Below, in pieces: positions 17,618 to 26,972 of a stretch of DNA of 64,000 bases (position 1 is the first letter of the stretch; every line of letters begins with the position of its first letter). The notes beneath the pieces are model-generated. The model was not told the DNA's origin. It did not search any database and saw only the letters and a list, made by a program, of their open reading frames with translations. Source of the DNA: Raskinella chloraquaticus (SeqCode) (GTDB taxonomy: Bacteria > Pseudomonadota > Alphaproteobacteria > Rhizobiales > UBA4765); NCBI GenBank assembly GCA_002365175.1, contig DEZK01000012.1, forward strand, positions 62,001 to 126,000, given 5' to 3'. The translations under genes and the position numbers were made by a program.

Positions 17618-17761
17618 TCAGCTTTCCAAACCGCTTCGCCCCGTGTCACTCCGTTTCGTTCAAGCAAACGCTTCTCGGCACCTCGGAGACACCCAAGGAT
17701 TTGCGGGCGTATTGCGTGAAGAGCGACGCGCAATCCAATATCTTGATTTCATTCAATTAAA

Positions 17762-17837
17762 TGGTGCCCAGAGCTGGAATCGAACCAGCGACACTGCGAT
17801 TTTCAGTCGCATGCTCTACCAACTGAGCTATCTGGGC
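17762..17837 (-). tRNA. tRNA-Phe (GAA)
   Basis: Reading the minus strand gives a complete cloverleaf of 76 bases, including an encoded CCA end. The acceptor arm is GCCCAGA paired with TCTGGGC. The D-loop is AGCTCAGTTGGTAGAGC, the anticodon loop CTGAAAA with anticodon GAA, and the T-loop GGTTCGATTCC. There is no duplicated 3' end nearby that would mark an integrated element. Confidence 0.97.
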
Positions 17838-17938
17838 TGAAGGCTCCAGCGCCGGGGCGCTCGAACCATCAAGACGCAGGCGTATAGCTGCCGCCGTCGC
17901 GGCTGTCCAGCGTCGCCAGCAGGGCCAGGGTCAGGACC

Positions 17939-18919
17939 CTAAACGATTTCGTTGCGAAGCCGTGTCTCGCCACGCGTCAGCCGGTCGAAATTATCGAGAA
18001 ACAGATCGACGACACCCGCCTCATAGGAGCGCGTCTCGCCGGCGCTGTGCGGGGTGATGAGGACATTGTCGAAGGCCCATAACGGGGACGTCGCCGGCAG
18101 GGGCTCGATGTCAACGCAATCAAGACCGGCTGCGGATAATTTACCTGCCCGCAGCGCTGTAATCATCGCCTCCTCGACCACTACTTTTCCGCGCGCCACA
18201 TTGATGAGAACGGCACCCTCCTTCATCGCCATAAAGGCTTCGGCATTGATGATGCCGGTCGTCTCTGGCGTCAGCGGGCAGGTGAGCGCGACGATATCGG
18301 CCTGCGGCAGGACGGAAAGCAGATCACCGGCTGGCACCACCTGGTCAACCGCGGCATTGACGTCCGACACATCGCGCTTGGTCGCCAGCACCCTCATTCC
18401 GAGCGCCTTGGTGAAGCCGGCAAGCTTGCAGCCGATGCCGCCCAGCCCGACAATCAACAGTGTCAAGCCGGCAAGCTCGCGCTCGCGGATGGCGGGATTG
18501 CCGATCATCGGCCGCCAGGTCTTTGCCTGCTGCCGGTCGCGCGCCAGATGCAGATGGCGCGACAATGCCAGCATCAGCGCCAGCGCGTGTTCGGCGACTG
18601 CCCCGCTATTGACCCCCTGGGCGCTGGCCAGACGGATACCCCGCGCGCGCATCGCCGCTAGCGGAAAATGATTGACGCCGGCGCTGATCGACTGGATGAA
18701 CCGCAGATGAGGAGCAGCCGTCAGCAACTCATCGCGCCACAGTCCGGAGACGATCATCGCATCGGCTTCCCGCGCCATGTCCAGCATCGTCTCGACGTCG
18801 CGCGCCATCTGCCAGACAAAGCCGGGACGCGCCGCATCGAGCGCTTCTCCCAGCTGGTAGGCAGGATGAGCCATGACCAGACGCAGGCGATCGGCACAGG
18901 GGAATAAATTCGCTGTCAT
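17939..18919 (-). CDS. D-2-hydroxyacid dehydrogenase (NAD(P)-dependent)
   Basis: Cytosolic oxidoreductase of 326 residues. The Rossmann motif is GLGGIG (about residues 157-162). The second signature is VLINVARGKVV, and the catalytic His is in NVLITPHSAGE, with Glu in the DCVDIEPLP segment and the conserved Arg in the ARGK signature. It resembles glyoxylate/hydroxypyruvate reductases, which would link it to C2 metabolism, but substrate specificity cannot be read. It is divergent from the DUF4170 gene; the gap holds no recognised promoter. Confidence 0.85.
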   Translation of the reverse strand: MTANLFPCADRLRLVMAHPAYQLGEALDAARPGFVWQMARDVETMLDMAREADAMIVSGLWRDELLTAAPHLRFIQSISAGVNHFPLAAMRARGIRLASAQGVNSGAVAEHALALMLALSRHLHLARDRQQAKTWRPMIGNPAIRERELAGLTLLIVGLGGIGCKLAGFTKALGMRVLATKRDVSDVNAAVDQVVPAGDLLSVLPQADIVALTCPLTPETTGIINAEAFMAMKEGAVLINVARGKVVVEEAMITALRAGKLSAAGLDCVDIEPLPATSPLWAFDNVLITPHSAGETRSYEAGVVDLFLDNFDRLTRGETRLRNEIV

Positions 18920-19058
18920 CGGCGTGATTTCCTGAATTGAATGATAAAATATAGTCCGTCAGTCAGTTTTTACCGCAGCGTCGGGCATGGGTGCTTGCTC
19001 CCATCAGGGTCGCGGTGTAGGCCGTGGCAACGTGGTTCGCAACGCGGGAGACCAAGGA

Positions 19059-19328
19059 ATGTCGGACAATCATGGCCAGCTCCTGCATCTGGTGTTCGGT
19101 GGCGAGTTGAAGAGCCTCGACAGCCATGAATTCCGCGATATCGACAAGCTGGATATCGTTGGCATTTATCCCAATTATGCAAGTGCGCGCGCCGCCTGGC
19201 GCGGCAAGGCGCAGGCAACCGTTGATAATGCACATATGCGCTATTTCGTTGTTCATCTGCATCGCTTGCTGGAGCCTGTCGAGGAGAGCAGCACCGGCAA
19301 GTCCGCGGCAGGCGGCGGACATGGCTGA
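19059..19328 (+). CDS. DUF4170 protein
   Basis: Small protein of 89 residues. Its core (HLVFGGELKSL, then DIVGIYPNYASARAAWRGKA and VDNAHMRYFVVHLHRLL) matches DUF4170. This family is almost confined to Hyphomicrobiales and regularly precedes the DUF374-waaA-lpxK genes, as it does here. The start at ATG 19059 has GGGAG eight bases upstream, and the family begins there; an upstream ATG at 18987 would add a low-quality extension. Function is unknown, probably tied to lipid A/Kdo synthesis. Confidence 0.88.
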   Translation: MSDNHGQLLHLVFGGELKSLDSHEFRDIDKLDIVGIYPNYASARAAWRGKAQATVDNAHMRYFVVHLHRLLEPVEESSTGKSAAGGGHG

Positions 19329-19355
19329 CGGCGTGAGCGAGCCAGCGGCCTCACC

Positions 19356-20069
19356 ATGCTGAAATCCATTCTGCGCCAGTCGTGGGCGCAGTCCACTGTC
19401 GCGGCGATCGTGGCCGCCTATATGCGCTTTGTCAGGGCAACGGCGCGGATCGTGCACGAGCCGGAGGATCTCTATCGCCTGGTCGAGGCGGACATGCCGG
19501 TCATCATGGCGATGTGGCATGGGGAACATATCACCTCGCCGCTCATGGTTTTGCCGCATCATCGCATCAAGGTTCTGATCTCGCGCCATCGCGATGGCGA
19601 GATCAATGCGCGGACGATCGAGCGGCTGGGGATCGGAGTTATTCGCGGCTCGGGCTCGCATGGGCGCGTGGAGATTCGCAAACGAGGTGCTGGCGCCTTG
19701 CGCGACATGGTGGATGCGTTGCAAACAGGATGGAATGTGGCGAGCACTGCGGATGTTCCGAAAATTGCCAAGAAAGCCGGGCGCGGCATCGTGCTGCTTG
19801 GCAAGCTGAGCGGGCGGCCGATCTATCCCGTTGCCGCCGTCGCGGCGCGGCGGGTCGGTTTCAATCGCGCCTGGGATAAGGCAAAGCTGCCGCTTCCCTT
19901 TTCGCGGGTGGCACTGGTGCTCGGCGAACCGGTCCGTGTGGCGAGCGAAGCCGACGATCAGGCGCTCGAAAGTGCCCGCCTTACGGTCGAAAGCGAACTT
20001 GATCGTATCATGGTGCGCGCCTACGAACTCGCCGATCAGCGCGTGACTGTGTCAGGTGTCGTGCGATGA
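19356..20069 (+). CDS. DUF374 lysophospholipid acyltransferase-like protein
   Basis: Protein of 237 residues in the LPLAT-like DUF374 family. A hydrophobic N-terminal segment precedes the MWHGEH motif (about residues 53-58), the counterpart of the H-x4-D acyltransferase motif. ISRHRDGEI, RGSGSHGRVE and STADVPKIAKKAG follow. In this order of bacteria it always accompanies waaA and lpxK, so a role in lipid A or a related envelope lipid is likely. Its stop overlaps the waaA start as ATGA. Confidence 0.87.
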   Translation: MLKSILRQSWAQSTVAAIVAAYMRFVRATARIVHEPEDLYRLVEADMPVIMAMWHGEHITSPLMVLPHHRIKVLISRHRDGEINARTIERLGIGVIRGSGSHGRVEIRKRGAGALRDMVDALQTGWNVASTADVPKIAKKAGRGIVLLGKLSGRPIYPVAAVAARRVGFNRAWDKAKLPLPFSRVALVLGEPVRVASEADDQALESARLTVESELDRIMVRAYELADQRVTVSGVVR

Positions 20070-21367
20070 CGCGCCGTCGCCCTTTCCCGCTCTCGCTTTA
20101 CCGTGGCCTGTCGCATATCGCCGCGCCGGTTGTGCGCCTGATGGTGATGCGCCGGGTGCAGCGCGGCAAGGAAGATCCTAAACGGCTTGGCGAACGGCGC
20201 GGGCATGCAGCGTTCCACCGCCCGTCCGGGCTCCTGGTGTGGCTCCACGCGGCAAGCGTCGGTGAGGTGGCGAGCGCGTTACCGCTGATCCGGCGCCTGC
20301 GTGAGCGCGGCGCTCTGGTGCTGCTGACAACGGTGACTGTGACATCAGCGCGCATGGTGCAACCGCGCCTGCCTGACGGCGCCGTCCACCAATTCATACC
20401 TTTTGACCTGCCCGGCGCCGTCAATCGGTTCCTCGATCACTGGAAGCCCGATTTGGCGCTCTTCATGGAGCAGGAGCTGTGGCCCAATCTGCTTGAAGGG
20501 TGCCGGCAGCGCACCATTCCTGCCGTCCTGGTCAATGCCCGCATGTCGCCGCGCTCGTTCAAACGCTGGAAGTTTGCGCCCCAGGTGGCCCGTTACCTGC
20601 TCGGCCATTTCGCGGTGGTGCTGGCGCAGAGTGATGATGACGGCGAGCGGCTGGCGCAGCTCGGGGCGACGCGGACGGTCAATGTTGGCAATATCAAATA
20701 CGACGTTCCCGTCCTTGACGTCGACGCCGACCATCTGGCACGCCTCGCCGTGGGCTTTGCAGGGCGAGCGGTATGGACGGCTGCCAGCACACATGCCGGC
20801 GAAGATGAGCTTGTGCTGGACGCCCATGCTATCGCCCGTCAAATTGTCGGACGGCGACTGGGATTGATTCTTGCGCCGCGCCATCCCGAACGGGGAGATG
20901 ATGTGGCAAGGCTGTGCGAGGCACGCGGCCTTTCGGTCGCGCGCCGCTCGGCTGGAGCTTTTCCGCTGGCCTCGACCGACGTCTTCCTCCTCGATACGAT
21001 TGGCGAGCTTGGGCTTGCCTATCGAAGCGCCGCGGTCGCCTTTATCGGCGGCTCGCTCGTCGAGCGCATCGGTGGTCATAATCCCATCGAGGCCGCCAAG
21101 CTTGAGCGCGTCGTTCTGCACGGGCCGCATGTGCATAATTTCGCCGACGTCTTCCGTACGCTCGATAGTACCGGCGGCGGGATCGAAGTGCTTGACGCCT
21201 CAGCCCTGGGGGCAGCTCTTGTTGCCTGCCTGTCCGCGCCGTCTGAATGCGCGCAGCGGGCAGCTCTCGGCCGGGTGGCGGTTGAAAATCTCGGCGGGGC
21301 GGTTGATCGTGTGTTTCGTGCGCTTGAACCCTTCTTTCTCCAGACCAGCCTGGACGCTCACGCGTGA
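20066..21367 (+). CDS. waaA: 3-deoxy-D-manno-octulosonic acid transferase
   Basis: Inner-membrane GT-B glycosyltransferase of 433 residues that adds Kdo to lipid IVA from CMP-Kdo. The N-terminal domain has WLHAASVGEVASALPLI with the catalytic glutamate (about residue 63), and MEQELWPNLL, VNARMSPRS and the YKVP-like IKYDVP follow. The C-terminal half has APRHPERGDD and GGSLVERIGGHNPIEAAKL. Length and motifs match known WaaA. Start and stop overlap both neighbours (ATGA and GTGA), so expression is coupled with DUF374 and lpxK. Confidence 0.95.
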   Translation: MTRRRPFPLSLYRGLSHIAAPVVRLMVMRRVQRGKEDPKRLGERRGHAAFHRPSGLLVWLHAASVGEVASALPLIRRLRERGALVLLTTVTVTSARMVQPRLPDGAVHQFIPFDLPGAVNRFLDHWKPDLALFMEQELWPNLLEGCRQRTIPAVLVNARMSPRSFKRWKFAPQVARYLLGHFAVVLAQSDDDGERLAQLGATRTVNVGNIKYDVPVLDVDADHLARLAVGFAGRAVWTAASTHAGEDELVLDAHAIARQIVGRRLGLILAPRHPERGDDVARLCEARGLSVARRSAGAFPLASTDVFLLDTIGELGLAYRSAAVAFIGGSLVERIGGHNPIEAAKLERVVLHGPHVHNFADVFRTLDSTGGGIEVLDASALGAALVACLSAPSECAQRAALGRVAVENLGGAVDRVFRALEPFFLQTSLDAHA

Positions 21368-22398
21368 AAGCGCCGGCGTTCTGGGATGAGGATAACTGGC
21401 GCAGCCGGCTTGTTGCTCCTTTTGCCGCGTTGTACGGCGCGATCAGCCAAGCGCGGCTGCGTCGGCCACCGGCCGGCGCGGTCGATGTCCCGGTTATCTG
21501 CGTTGGTAATTTCACGCTTGGCGGCGCCGGCAAGACACCGACTGTCCTTTTTCTCGCCCGCCATTTCCGCTCGCTGGGCGAACGTCCCTTCGTATTGTCG
21601 CGTGGGTATGGCGGCAGTCTGAAAGGCCCGCTTGTGGTGAACCCGGCGCATCATCACGCTGGCGAGGTGGGTGATGAACCAAGCCTGATGGCGCAGGAGG
21701 TGCCGGTCGTTATCGGTGCTGACCGCCTGGCGACGGCCCGCCTGGCGGTTGCGCAGGGGGCGAGCCTGCTCCTCATGGATGACGGGCTGCAAAACCCCCG
21801 GCTCAAGCGCGACTGCCGCCTTGCCATCGTCGACAGTGTCAGCGGCATCGGCAACGCACGGGTCTTTCCAGCCGGTCCGTTGCGCGCGCCGCTTGGCGCC
21901 CAGTTCGAGCTTTGTGACGGCGTTCTGCTCATCGGTGAGGGACCGCGCGGCGCGGCGGTGGCGCTCACCGCCGCTCAGCATGGAAAGCCGGTTTTTCGCG
22001 GCAGGCTGGTGGCGGATGATGCAGCAAGACGGCTCGCAGGACTGAAGGTGCTGGCGTTCTGCGGCATCGGCCGGCCAGAAAAGTTTCGTGCCAGCCTGAG
22101 CGAAGCAGGTGTCGAGATTGGCGGCTTCGTTGCCTTTGCCGATCATCACGTGCTGGCGAAACACGAAGCTGATCAGCTGATGCGGCGGGCGGCTGCGGAG
22201 GGGCTGGCGCTCGTCACCACGCCCAAGGATCAGGCGCGCCTTCTGGGAGATCCCTATACGCGCCAGGCGCTGGCCGGCCTCGTCAATGTCGCCGGTATCG
22301 ACCTTGTGCTGGACACGCCGGATGAATTTATCGCCTGGCTTGGCACCTCGGCAACAGCGCTCAAGATACCGCTTTCACCGTCTCGCCGCGCCCCTTGA
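21364..22398 (+). CDS. lpxK: Tetraacyldisaccharide 4'-kinase
   Basis: Membrane-associated P-loop kinase of 344 residues that phosphorylates the lipid A disaccharide at the 4' position. The Walker A loop is GNFTLGGAGKTPT (about residues 51-63), RGYGG follows, and MDDGLQNP carries the catalytic Asp region. Its GTG start overlaps the waaA stop. The last 38 bases overlap the end of the convergent DUF2093 gene. Confidence 0.95.
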   Translation: MKAPAFWDEDNWRSRLVAPFAALYGAISQARLRRPPAGAVDVPVICVGNFTLGGAGKTPTVLFLARHFRSLGERPFVLSRGYGGSLKGPLVVNPAHHHAGEVGDEPSLMAQEVPVVIGADRLATARLAVAQGASLLLMDDGLQNPRLKRDCRLAIVDSVSGIGNARVFPAGPLRAPLGAQFELCDGVLLIGEGPRGAAVALTAAQHGKPVFRGRLVADDAARRLAGLKVLAFCGIGRPEKFRASLSEAGVEIGGFVAFADHHVLAKHEADQLMRRAAAEGLALVTTPKDQARLLGDPYTRQALAGLVNVAGIDLVLDTPDEFIAWLGTSATALKIPLSPSRRAP

Positions 22399-22588
22399 TC
22401 ACGGCCTCAGGCGAGGCATAGGCCTCCTGACGCGCCACCGACCAATAGCGTAATTCCTCAAGAGGAATGCGCGCGCCGCTTACCGCGCAGCGCACAAAAG
22501 CGCCCGCGCGCACGACGCGGAAATCATTATCGAGATATTCGATCACGGCCTCGCTCATCATCGGGAGCCGGGGATCTTGACGATTCAT
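22361..22588 (-). CDS. DUF2093 protein
   Basis: Protein of 75 residues. The core IEYLDNDFRVVRAG, CAVSGARIPLEELRYWSV and QEAYASPEAV matches DUF2093, a small family typical of this order and usually placed beside lpxK. Function is unknown; paired residues around CAVSG suggest a tiny beta domain. It runs convergently into lpxK with a 38-base overlap, so the two coding regions share sequence at their ends. The gap to the next gene (22589-22720) shows nothing I can name. Confidence 0.85.
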   Translation of the reverse strand: MNRQDPRLPMMSEAVIEYLDNDFRVVRAGAFVRCAVSGARIPLEELRYWSVARQEAYASPEAVIKGRGETVKAVS

Positions 22589-22720
22589 TGAGCTCTACCT
22601 TGAAACCTGGTCAGGATAGCGAATACCGCCAGCGGACGAAAGACAAAAGCGCGCGATCCGACCGGCATCGACAAGGTGTCCGACTGAGCGTTGCAAGGAC
22701 CGGCCTGGCACCCCTTGAGC

Positions 22721-23965
22721 CTATGACTGCCCCAAAGAGGGTGCCCGCGTATAATGTGACAGCACCAGCATGGCGATCACACCGCCAAGCGATGTTGCAA
22801 GGGCTGTCCACAAGGCAAAGACAGGCCCTCCCTGATCGAGTATGGCTGCAAACACAACAGGAGCGATGCCAAAGACGATATTCTGCGGCAAAGTGAGGCG
22901 GCCGGCATAGGTCCCGTAAACGGCGCGGCCAAAGAGATGCAGCGGCAAGGTGACGCGCACGATCGTCATCAACCCGGCTGAAATTCCATAGCCCAGAATA
23001 AAGAGAAACGCCGTCACAGGCGTGGCGCCGATCGCCAGGATGGCAATGAAGGCGAGGGGCTGAAGGATGACGGCGATCACACCGATGACGAGCGGCGAGT
23101 GCCGGCTGCCGCTGACAAAATCCGCCAGGCGCGCCGAGACCTGCATGATGCCGTTGAGCGAGGCGATCGTCACCGCGACGGTTTCGGCAAGGCCGAGTGA
23201 TTTGAACATTTCGATGAAATGAAGCGCCAGGCCCCAACCGACAATGCCATGAAGCGATGTCGCGGTCGCAGCCAGAATGAGCGCGGGGACACGCTTTGCC
23301 GGGCCGAGAATGCCAGGCTGTTCCGCCAGGCTGTTCGTCATCGTCAGCCGATGGCGATGAGCAGCGGGCGAGGGCAACACCCACCAATGAATGGGCAGGC
23401 AGATCAGGAATTGGACAGCCGCGAAAACAAGCAGCATCAGCCGCCAGCCAAGCACGGGCAGGAGCACCTGCATGAGTGGCCAGAAGATAGTCGAGGCAAG
23501 CCCGGTAAAGAAGGTCATGAGGGTGATGGCCCGCCGCGTCCCCGCCCCCATCACCTGGGTGATGGCGGTGAAGGCTGACAGGGTCAGCGCCATCGGCATC
23601 ATCAGTCCCAGAAGCACCCATCCCAGAAGATAGGTAACCAGATCGGGCGCCAGGGCCACCACGGCAAGGCCGGCGCCCGACAGCAGCGAACCGGCCATCA
23701 TGATGAAGCGGGCACCTTCGCGATCAAGCCGGCGACCGATACGCGGTGCGATCAGCGCACTGACCGTCAGCATCACAGTCAGGCCGGCATAGACGAGCTC
23801 ACGCGAGGCACCAAGATCATGTTCAACCGCGCGGCCGATGATGGCGATCGGGTAGAAGGTGGTTCCCCAGCCGATCATCTGGGTGAGCGCCAGCCCGCAC
23901 AAGCTCCGCACGCGGCTCACACCACCGGTCGGTTCCGGGGCAGGGTCGCCTTGCGTTGTCATCAC
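22721..23965 (-). CDS. Major facilitator superfamily transporter
   Basis: Inner-membrane transporter of 414 residues with about twelve hydrophobic segments and a loop after residue 190. The loop 2-3 signature is IAPRIGRRLDREGAR (about residues 72-86), as in oxalate/formate-like and unknown-substrate MFS groups. The substrate cannot be predicted. Its ATG overlaps the xseA stop (ATGA), so it may be read through from xseA, though the two functions have no obvious link. Confidence 0.85.
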   Translation of the reverse strand: MMTTQGDPAPEPTGGVSRVRSLCGLALTQMIGWGTTFYPIAIIGRAVEHDLGASRELVYAGLTVMLTVSALIAPRIGRRLDREGARFIMMAGSLLSGAGLAVVALAPDLVTYLLGWVLLGLMMPMALTLSAFTAITQVMGAGTRRAITLMTFFTGLASTIFWPLMQVLLPVLGWRLMLLVFAAVQFLICLPIHWWVLPSPAAHRHRLTMTNSLAEQPGILGPAKRVPALILAATATSLHGIVGWGLALHFIEMFKSLGLAETVAVTIASLNGIMQVSARLADFVSGSRHSPLVIGVIAVILQPLAFIAILAIGATPVTAFLFILGYGISAGLMTIVRVTLPLHLFGRAVYGTYAGRLTLPQNIVFGIAPVVFAAILDQGGPVFALWTALATSLGGVIAMLVLSHYTRAPSLGQS

Positions 23966-25533
23966 CCTTGCTTCACGCCGAAAAGGTCGTTTTGACCAGG
24001 CAGCAGCGCTTCACTTCCACTGCGCTTTGGCCGGGGCGGCGCGGGACCAGCTGCCGGGCGATGGACGTTCACGCTTCCATCGGCGAACTCGATGGACAGA
24101 TCGTCATGGCCACCGGCTGCGGCGGCCGTCCGTAAGGGCGTACCGTCGGCGGCGCGCACAAGCGCAAAGCCGCGCGCCAGAACGCCGCGATAGCCAAGTG
24201 AGGACAAAAGGCTTGCCAGCGCCCGCAGCCGCTCAACGCGGCGCCCCGTCACGTTGGAAAATCCACCATGCAGGCGTTGGCCCAAAGCGCCCAGCTGATC
24301 GGCGCGCTGGCGCAGCGGCTGGATCAGCAGGTCGACACGCAATCTCGCGCACGCCGCGCGCACGCCCGCACCGCTGCGCTCGACGTGACGGGCGAGAGAC
24401 GTCTCAAGACGCAAGGTGGATGAGCGCAGACGCTCGCCCAACCGGTGCAGGCGCAGCAAGAGTTCGCCCGGCTGGAGAATGGCGGCGATGCGTGCGAACG
24501 CCAGGCGATGCGCCCTCAACCCGCCTTCAAGCGCCAACGGCAACCGCGCGGCAGCGCTGTCGAGGCGCTGGCGCGGCACCGCGAGCAGCATGTCTGGACG
24601 TGGCAGGGCACGCGCGCACGCGGCAAGCCGGGTCTGGCTGTTCTCGAGCTGGCGGGCGATGGCACGCGCCAGTCTGAGGCCAGTCTCGGTCAGGCCGTTC
24701 ATCACTTCGGCACGCACCCTGACGGCCAGTTCGGCGGCCGCCGTCGGTGTCGGCGCACGGATGTCGGCTGCAAAGTCAATCAATGTCGTGTCGGTCTCGT
24801 GGCCTACAGCGGAGATCAGCGGGATGTCGCTTGCAGCGGCGGCGCGCACGACAATTTCCTCGTTGAACGACCACAGATCCTCAAGGCTCCCGCCGCCACG
24901 CGCCACGATCAGGATGTCGGGGCGGGGGATCGTGCCATCCCTGCCGAGGGCGTTGAAGCCGGCGATTGCCGCTGCAATCTCCGCCGCGCTGCTCTCGCCC
25001 TGAACCCTCACCGGCCAGACGATCACCTCAAGCGGAAAGCGATCCGACAGGCGATGGAGAATGTCGCGGATGACCGCACCTGTCGGTGAGGTGACGATAC
25101 CGATGACCTTGGGAAAAGGCGGCAGGAGCTGTTTGCGCGCTGCATCAAACAAGCCTTCGGCTGCCAGGCGCTTGCGCCGCTCGTCCAGCATCGCCATCAG
25201 CGCGCCGACGCCGGCTGGCTCCATCTGATCGATGACAATCTGATATTTCGACGAGGACGGGAACGTCGTGAGCTTGCCCGAGGCGATCACTTCGAGCCCT
25301 TCCTCGGGGCGGAATTTCAAGCGCCCGAAGACACCTTTCCAGATCACCGCCTCGATGCGGGCGCTGTCGTCCTTCAAACTGAAATAGACATGGCCGGAAC
25401 TGTGGGGGCCGCGATAACCGGAAATCTCGCCACGCAGGCGGACAAAGCCGAACTGGTCCTCGACGGTGCGCTTCAACGCCGTCGACAATTCGCTGACCGA
25501 ATATTCACGGATATTCGAGGTGGTTTCGCTCAT
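23962..25533 (-). CDS. xseA: Exodeoxyribonuclease VII large subunit
   Basis: Protein of 523 residues. The N-terminal OB-fold (REYSVSELSTALK, FVRLRGEISGYRG, HVYFSLKDD) binds single-stranded DNA. The nuclease domain has VIGIVTSPTGAVIRDIL, ILIVARGGGSLEDLWSFNEE and SAVGHETDTTLIDFAAD, and a long arginine-rich coiled-coil follows. With XseB it degrades single-stranded DNA; xseB is not in this window. The start MSETTSN at 25533 is preferred because the family begins there; an ATG 14 codons upstream is possible. It is longer than E. coli XseA because of the C-terminal tail. Confidence 0.93.
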   Translation of the reverse strand: MSETTSNIREYSVSELSTALKRTVEDQFGFVRLRGEISGYRGPHSSGHVYFSLKDDSARIEAVIWKGVFGRLKFRPEEGLEVIASGKLTTFPSSSKYQIVIDQMEPAGVGALMAMLDERRKRLAAEGLFDAARKQLLPPFPKVIGIVTSPTGAVIRDILHRLSDRFPLEVIVWPVRVQGESSAAEIAAAIAGFNALGRDGTIPRPDILIVARGGGSLEDLWSFNEEIVVRAAAASDIPLISAVGHETDTTLIDFAADIRAPTPTAAAELAVRVRAEVMNGLTETGLRLARAIARQLENSQTRLAACARALPRPDMLLAVPRQRLDSAAARLPLALEGGLRAHRLAFARIAAILQPGELLLRLHRLGERLRSSTLRLETSLARHVERSGAGVRAACARLRVDLLIQPLRQRADQLGALGQRLHGGFSNVTGRRVERLRALASLLSSLGYRGVLARGFALVRAADGTPLRTAAAAGGHDDLSIEFADGSVNVHRPAAGPAPPRPKRSGSEALLPGQNDLFGVKQG

Positions 25534-25664
25534 GACGTGAGTGTTTTCATGCCCGCGCCCGTCCGGCAAGCGCATAGCTGGTATTTTTCATTTTTTTAGC
25601 GTGGCTGGCCCTTTGCTGTCATTTTGCTATGGAACAACCGCCTTCAATACGGCAGGAATGACCT

Positions 25665-26936
25665 ATGAACGTACTTCTGATCGGTTCGGGCGGTCGTGAA
25701 CACGCGCTTGCCTGGGCGCTTTGCGCCAGCCCCAGCCTGACAAGGCTTTACGCCGCGCCCGGCAATCCCGGCATTGCCCAATTGGCGATCTGCGTGGATG
25801 TCGCCATCGACGATCATGCCGGGCTGATCGCGCTGTGCCGGGACAAGATGATCGACCTGGTAGTGGTCGGCCCCGAGGCGCCGCTGGTTGCCGGCCTCGT
25901 CGACGAGTTGCAGGCGGCCGGCGTCCTGGCGTTTGGACCCGGCAGGGCGGCGGCCCAGCTTGAGGGCTCGAAAGGCTTTACCAAGGATCTCTGCCGCGAG
26001 GCTGGCATCCCGACCGCTGCCTATGGTCGCTTCAGCGACAAGTCCGCAGCGCTTGCCTATCTGCGCAATTGCGCCATGCCCATCGTCGTCAAGGCCGACG
26101 GGCTCGCGGCCGGCAAGGGCGTGACGGTCGCCACGTCATATGACGAAGCCGCGGCGGCGATCAGCGCCTGCTTCGCCGGCACGTTCGGCGCAGCTGGTGG
26201 CGAGGTCGTCATCGAGGACTTCATGGAGGGTGAGGAAGTCTCGTTTTTCGTGCTGAGCGATGGCAAGTCCATTCTGCCCTTCGGCTCGGCGCAGGATCAC
26301 AAGCGCGTGGGCGATGGCGATACCGGCCCCAATACGGGCGGCATGGGGGCTTACGCGCCTGCTCCCGTCTTCACGCCGGATCTTGAAGCAGCGGCGCTTG
26401 AGACAATCATCCGCCCTGCCATCGCGGCGATGGCGGCACGCGGCATGCCGTTTCGCGGTGTGCTGTTTGCAGGCCTGATGCTGACGGGGGACGGGCCAAA
26501 GCTCATCGAATTCAATTGCCGGTTTGGCGACCCTGAAACCGAAGTGCTGATGCGTTTGCTGAAGGACGATCTCCTCCTGCTCCTTCACGCCGCGGCAAGC
26601 GGCACGCTGGCGAGTATGAGCGCGCGCTGGCACAAAGGTGCGGCGATGACGGTCGTGCTGGCGGCCAAAGGCTATCCTGACGCGCCACAAAAGGGCGGGA
26701 TCATCCGCAACCTCGAACAGGCCGCGGCCCTGGACGGGGTTGAAATCTTCCACGCCGGCACGGCAATCAGCGCCGGCCATCTCGTGGCAAGCGGTGGCCG
26801 GGTCTTGAATGTAACGTCCACCGCCCCCACTCTGCCTGAGGCGCGCGCCCTTGCCTATGCAGCAGTCGATCTCATCGATTTCAAGGATGGCTTTTGTCGC
26901 CGCGATATCGGCCACCGGGCGATCAACCAAGACTGA
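25665..26936 (+). CDS. purD: Phosphoribosylamine-glycine ligase
   Basis: Cytosolic ATP-grasp enzyme of 423 residues for the second step of purine synthesis, joining glycine to phosphoribosylamine. The family start NVLLIGSGGREHALAWAL is intact. The ATP-grasp lysine and loop are in VVKADGLAAGKGV, and the PurD signature HKRVGDGDTGPNTGGMGAY is near residue 211. Metal-binding ENC/EFNCRFGDPETE follows. It is divergent from xseA; promoters for both should lie in 25534-25664. Confidence 0.97.
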   Translation: MNVLLIGSGGREHALAWALCASPSLTRLYAAPGNPGIAQLAICVDVAIDDHAGLIALCRDKMIDLVVVGPEAPLVAGLVDELQAAGVLAFGPGRAAAQLEGSKGFTKDLCREAGIPTAAYGRFSDKSAALAYLRNCAMPIVVKADGLAAGKGVTVATSYDEAAAAISACFAGTFGAAGGEVVIEDFMEGEEVSFFVLSDGKSILPFGSAQDHKRVGDGDTGPNTGGMGAYAPAPVFTPDLEAAALETIIRPAIAAMAARGMPFRGVLFAGLMLTGDGPKLIEFNCRFGDPETEVLMRLLKDDLLLLLHAAASGTLASMSARWHKGAAMTVVLAAKGYPDAPQKGGIIRNLEQAAALDGVEIFHAGTAISAGHLVASGGRVLNVTSTAPTLPEARALAYAAVDLIDFKDGFCRRDIGHRAINQD

Positions 26937-26972
26937 GGGACTTATCAAGTCTCAGGAGGACCAACCGCCGCC

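Noticed and set aside
17618..17761. Integration scar or att duplication beside tRNA-Phe
   Set aside because: I found no repeat of the tRNA 3' end and no integrase fragment; only an ATTGCG/CGCAAT stem without a T-run.
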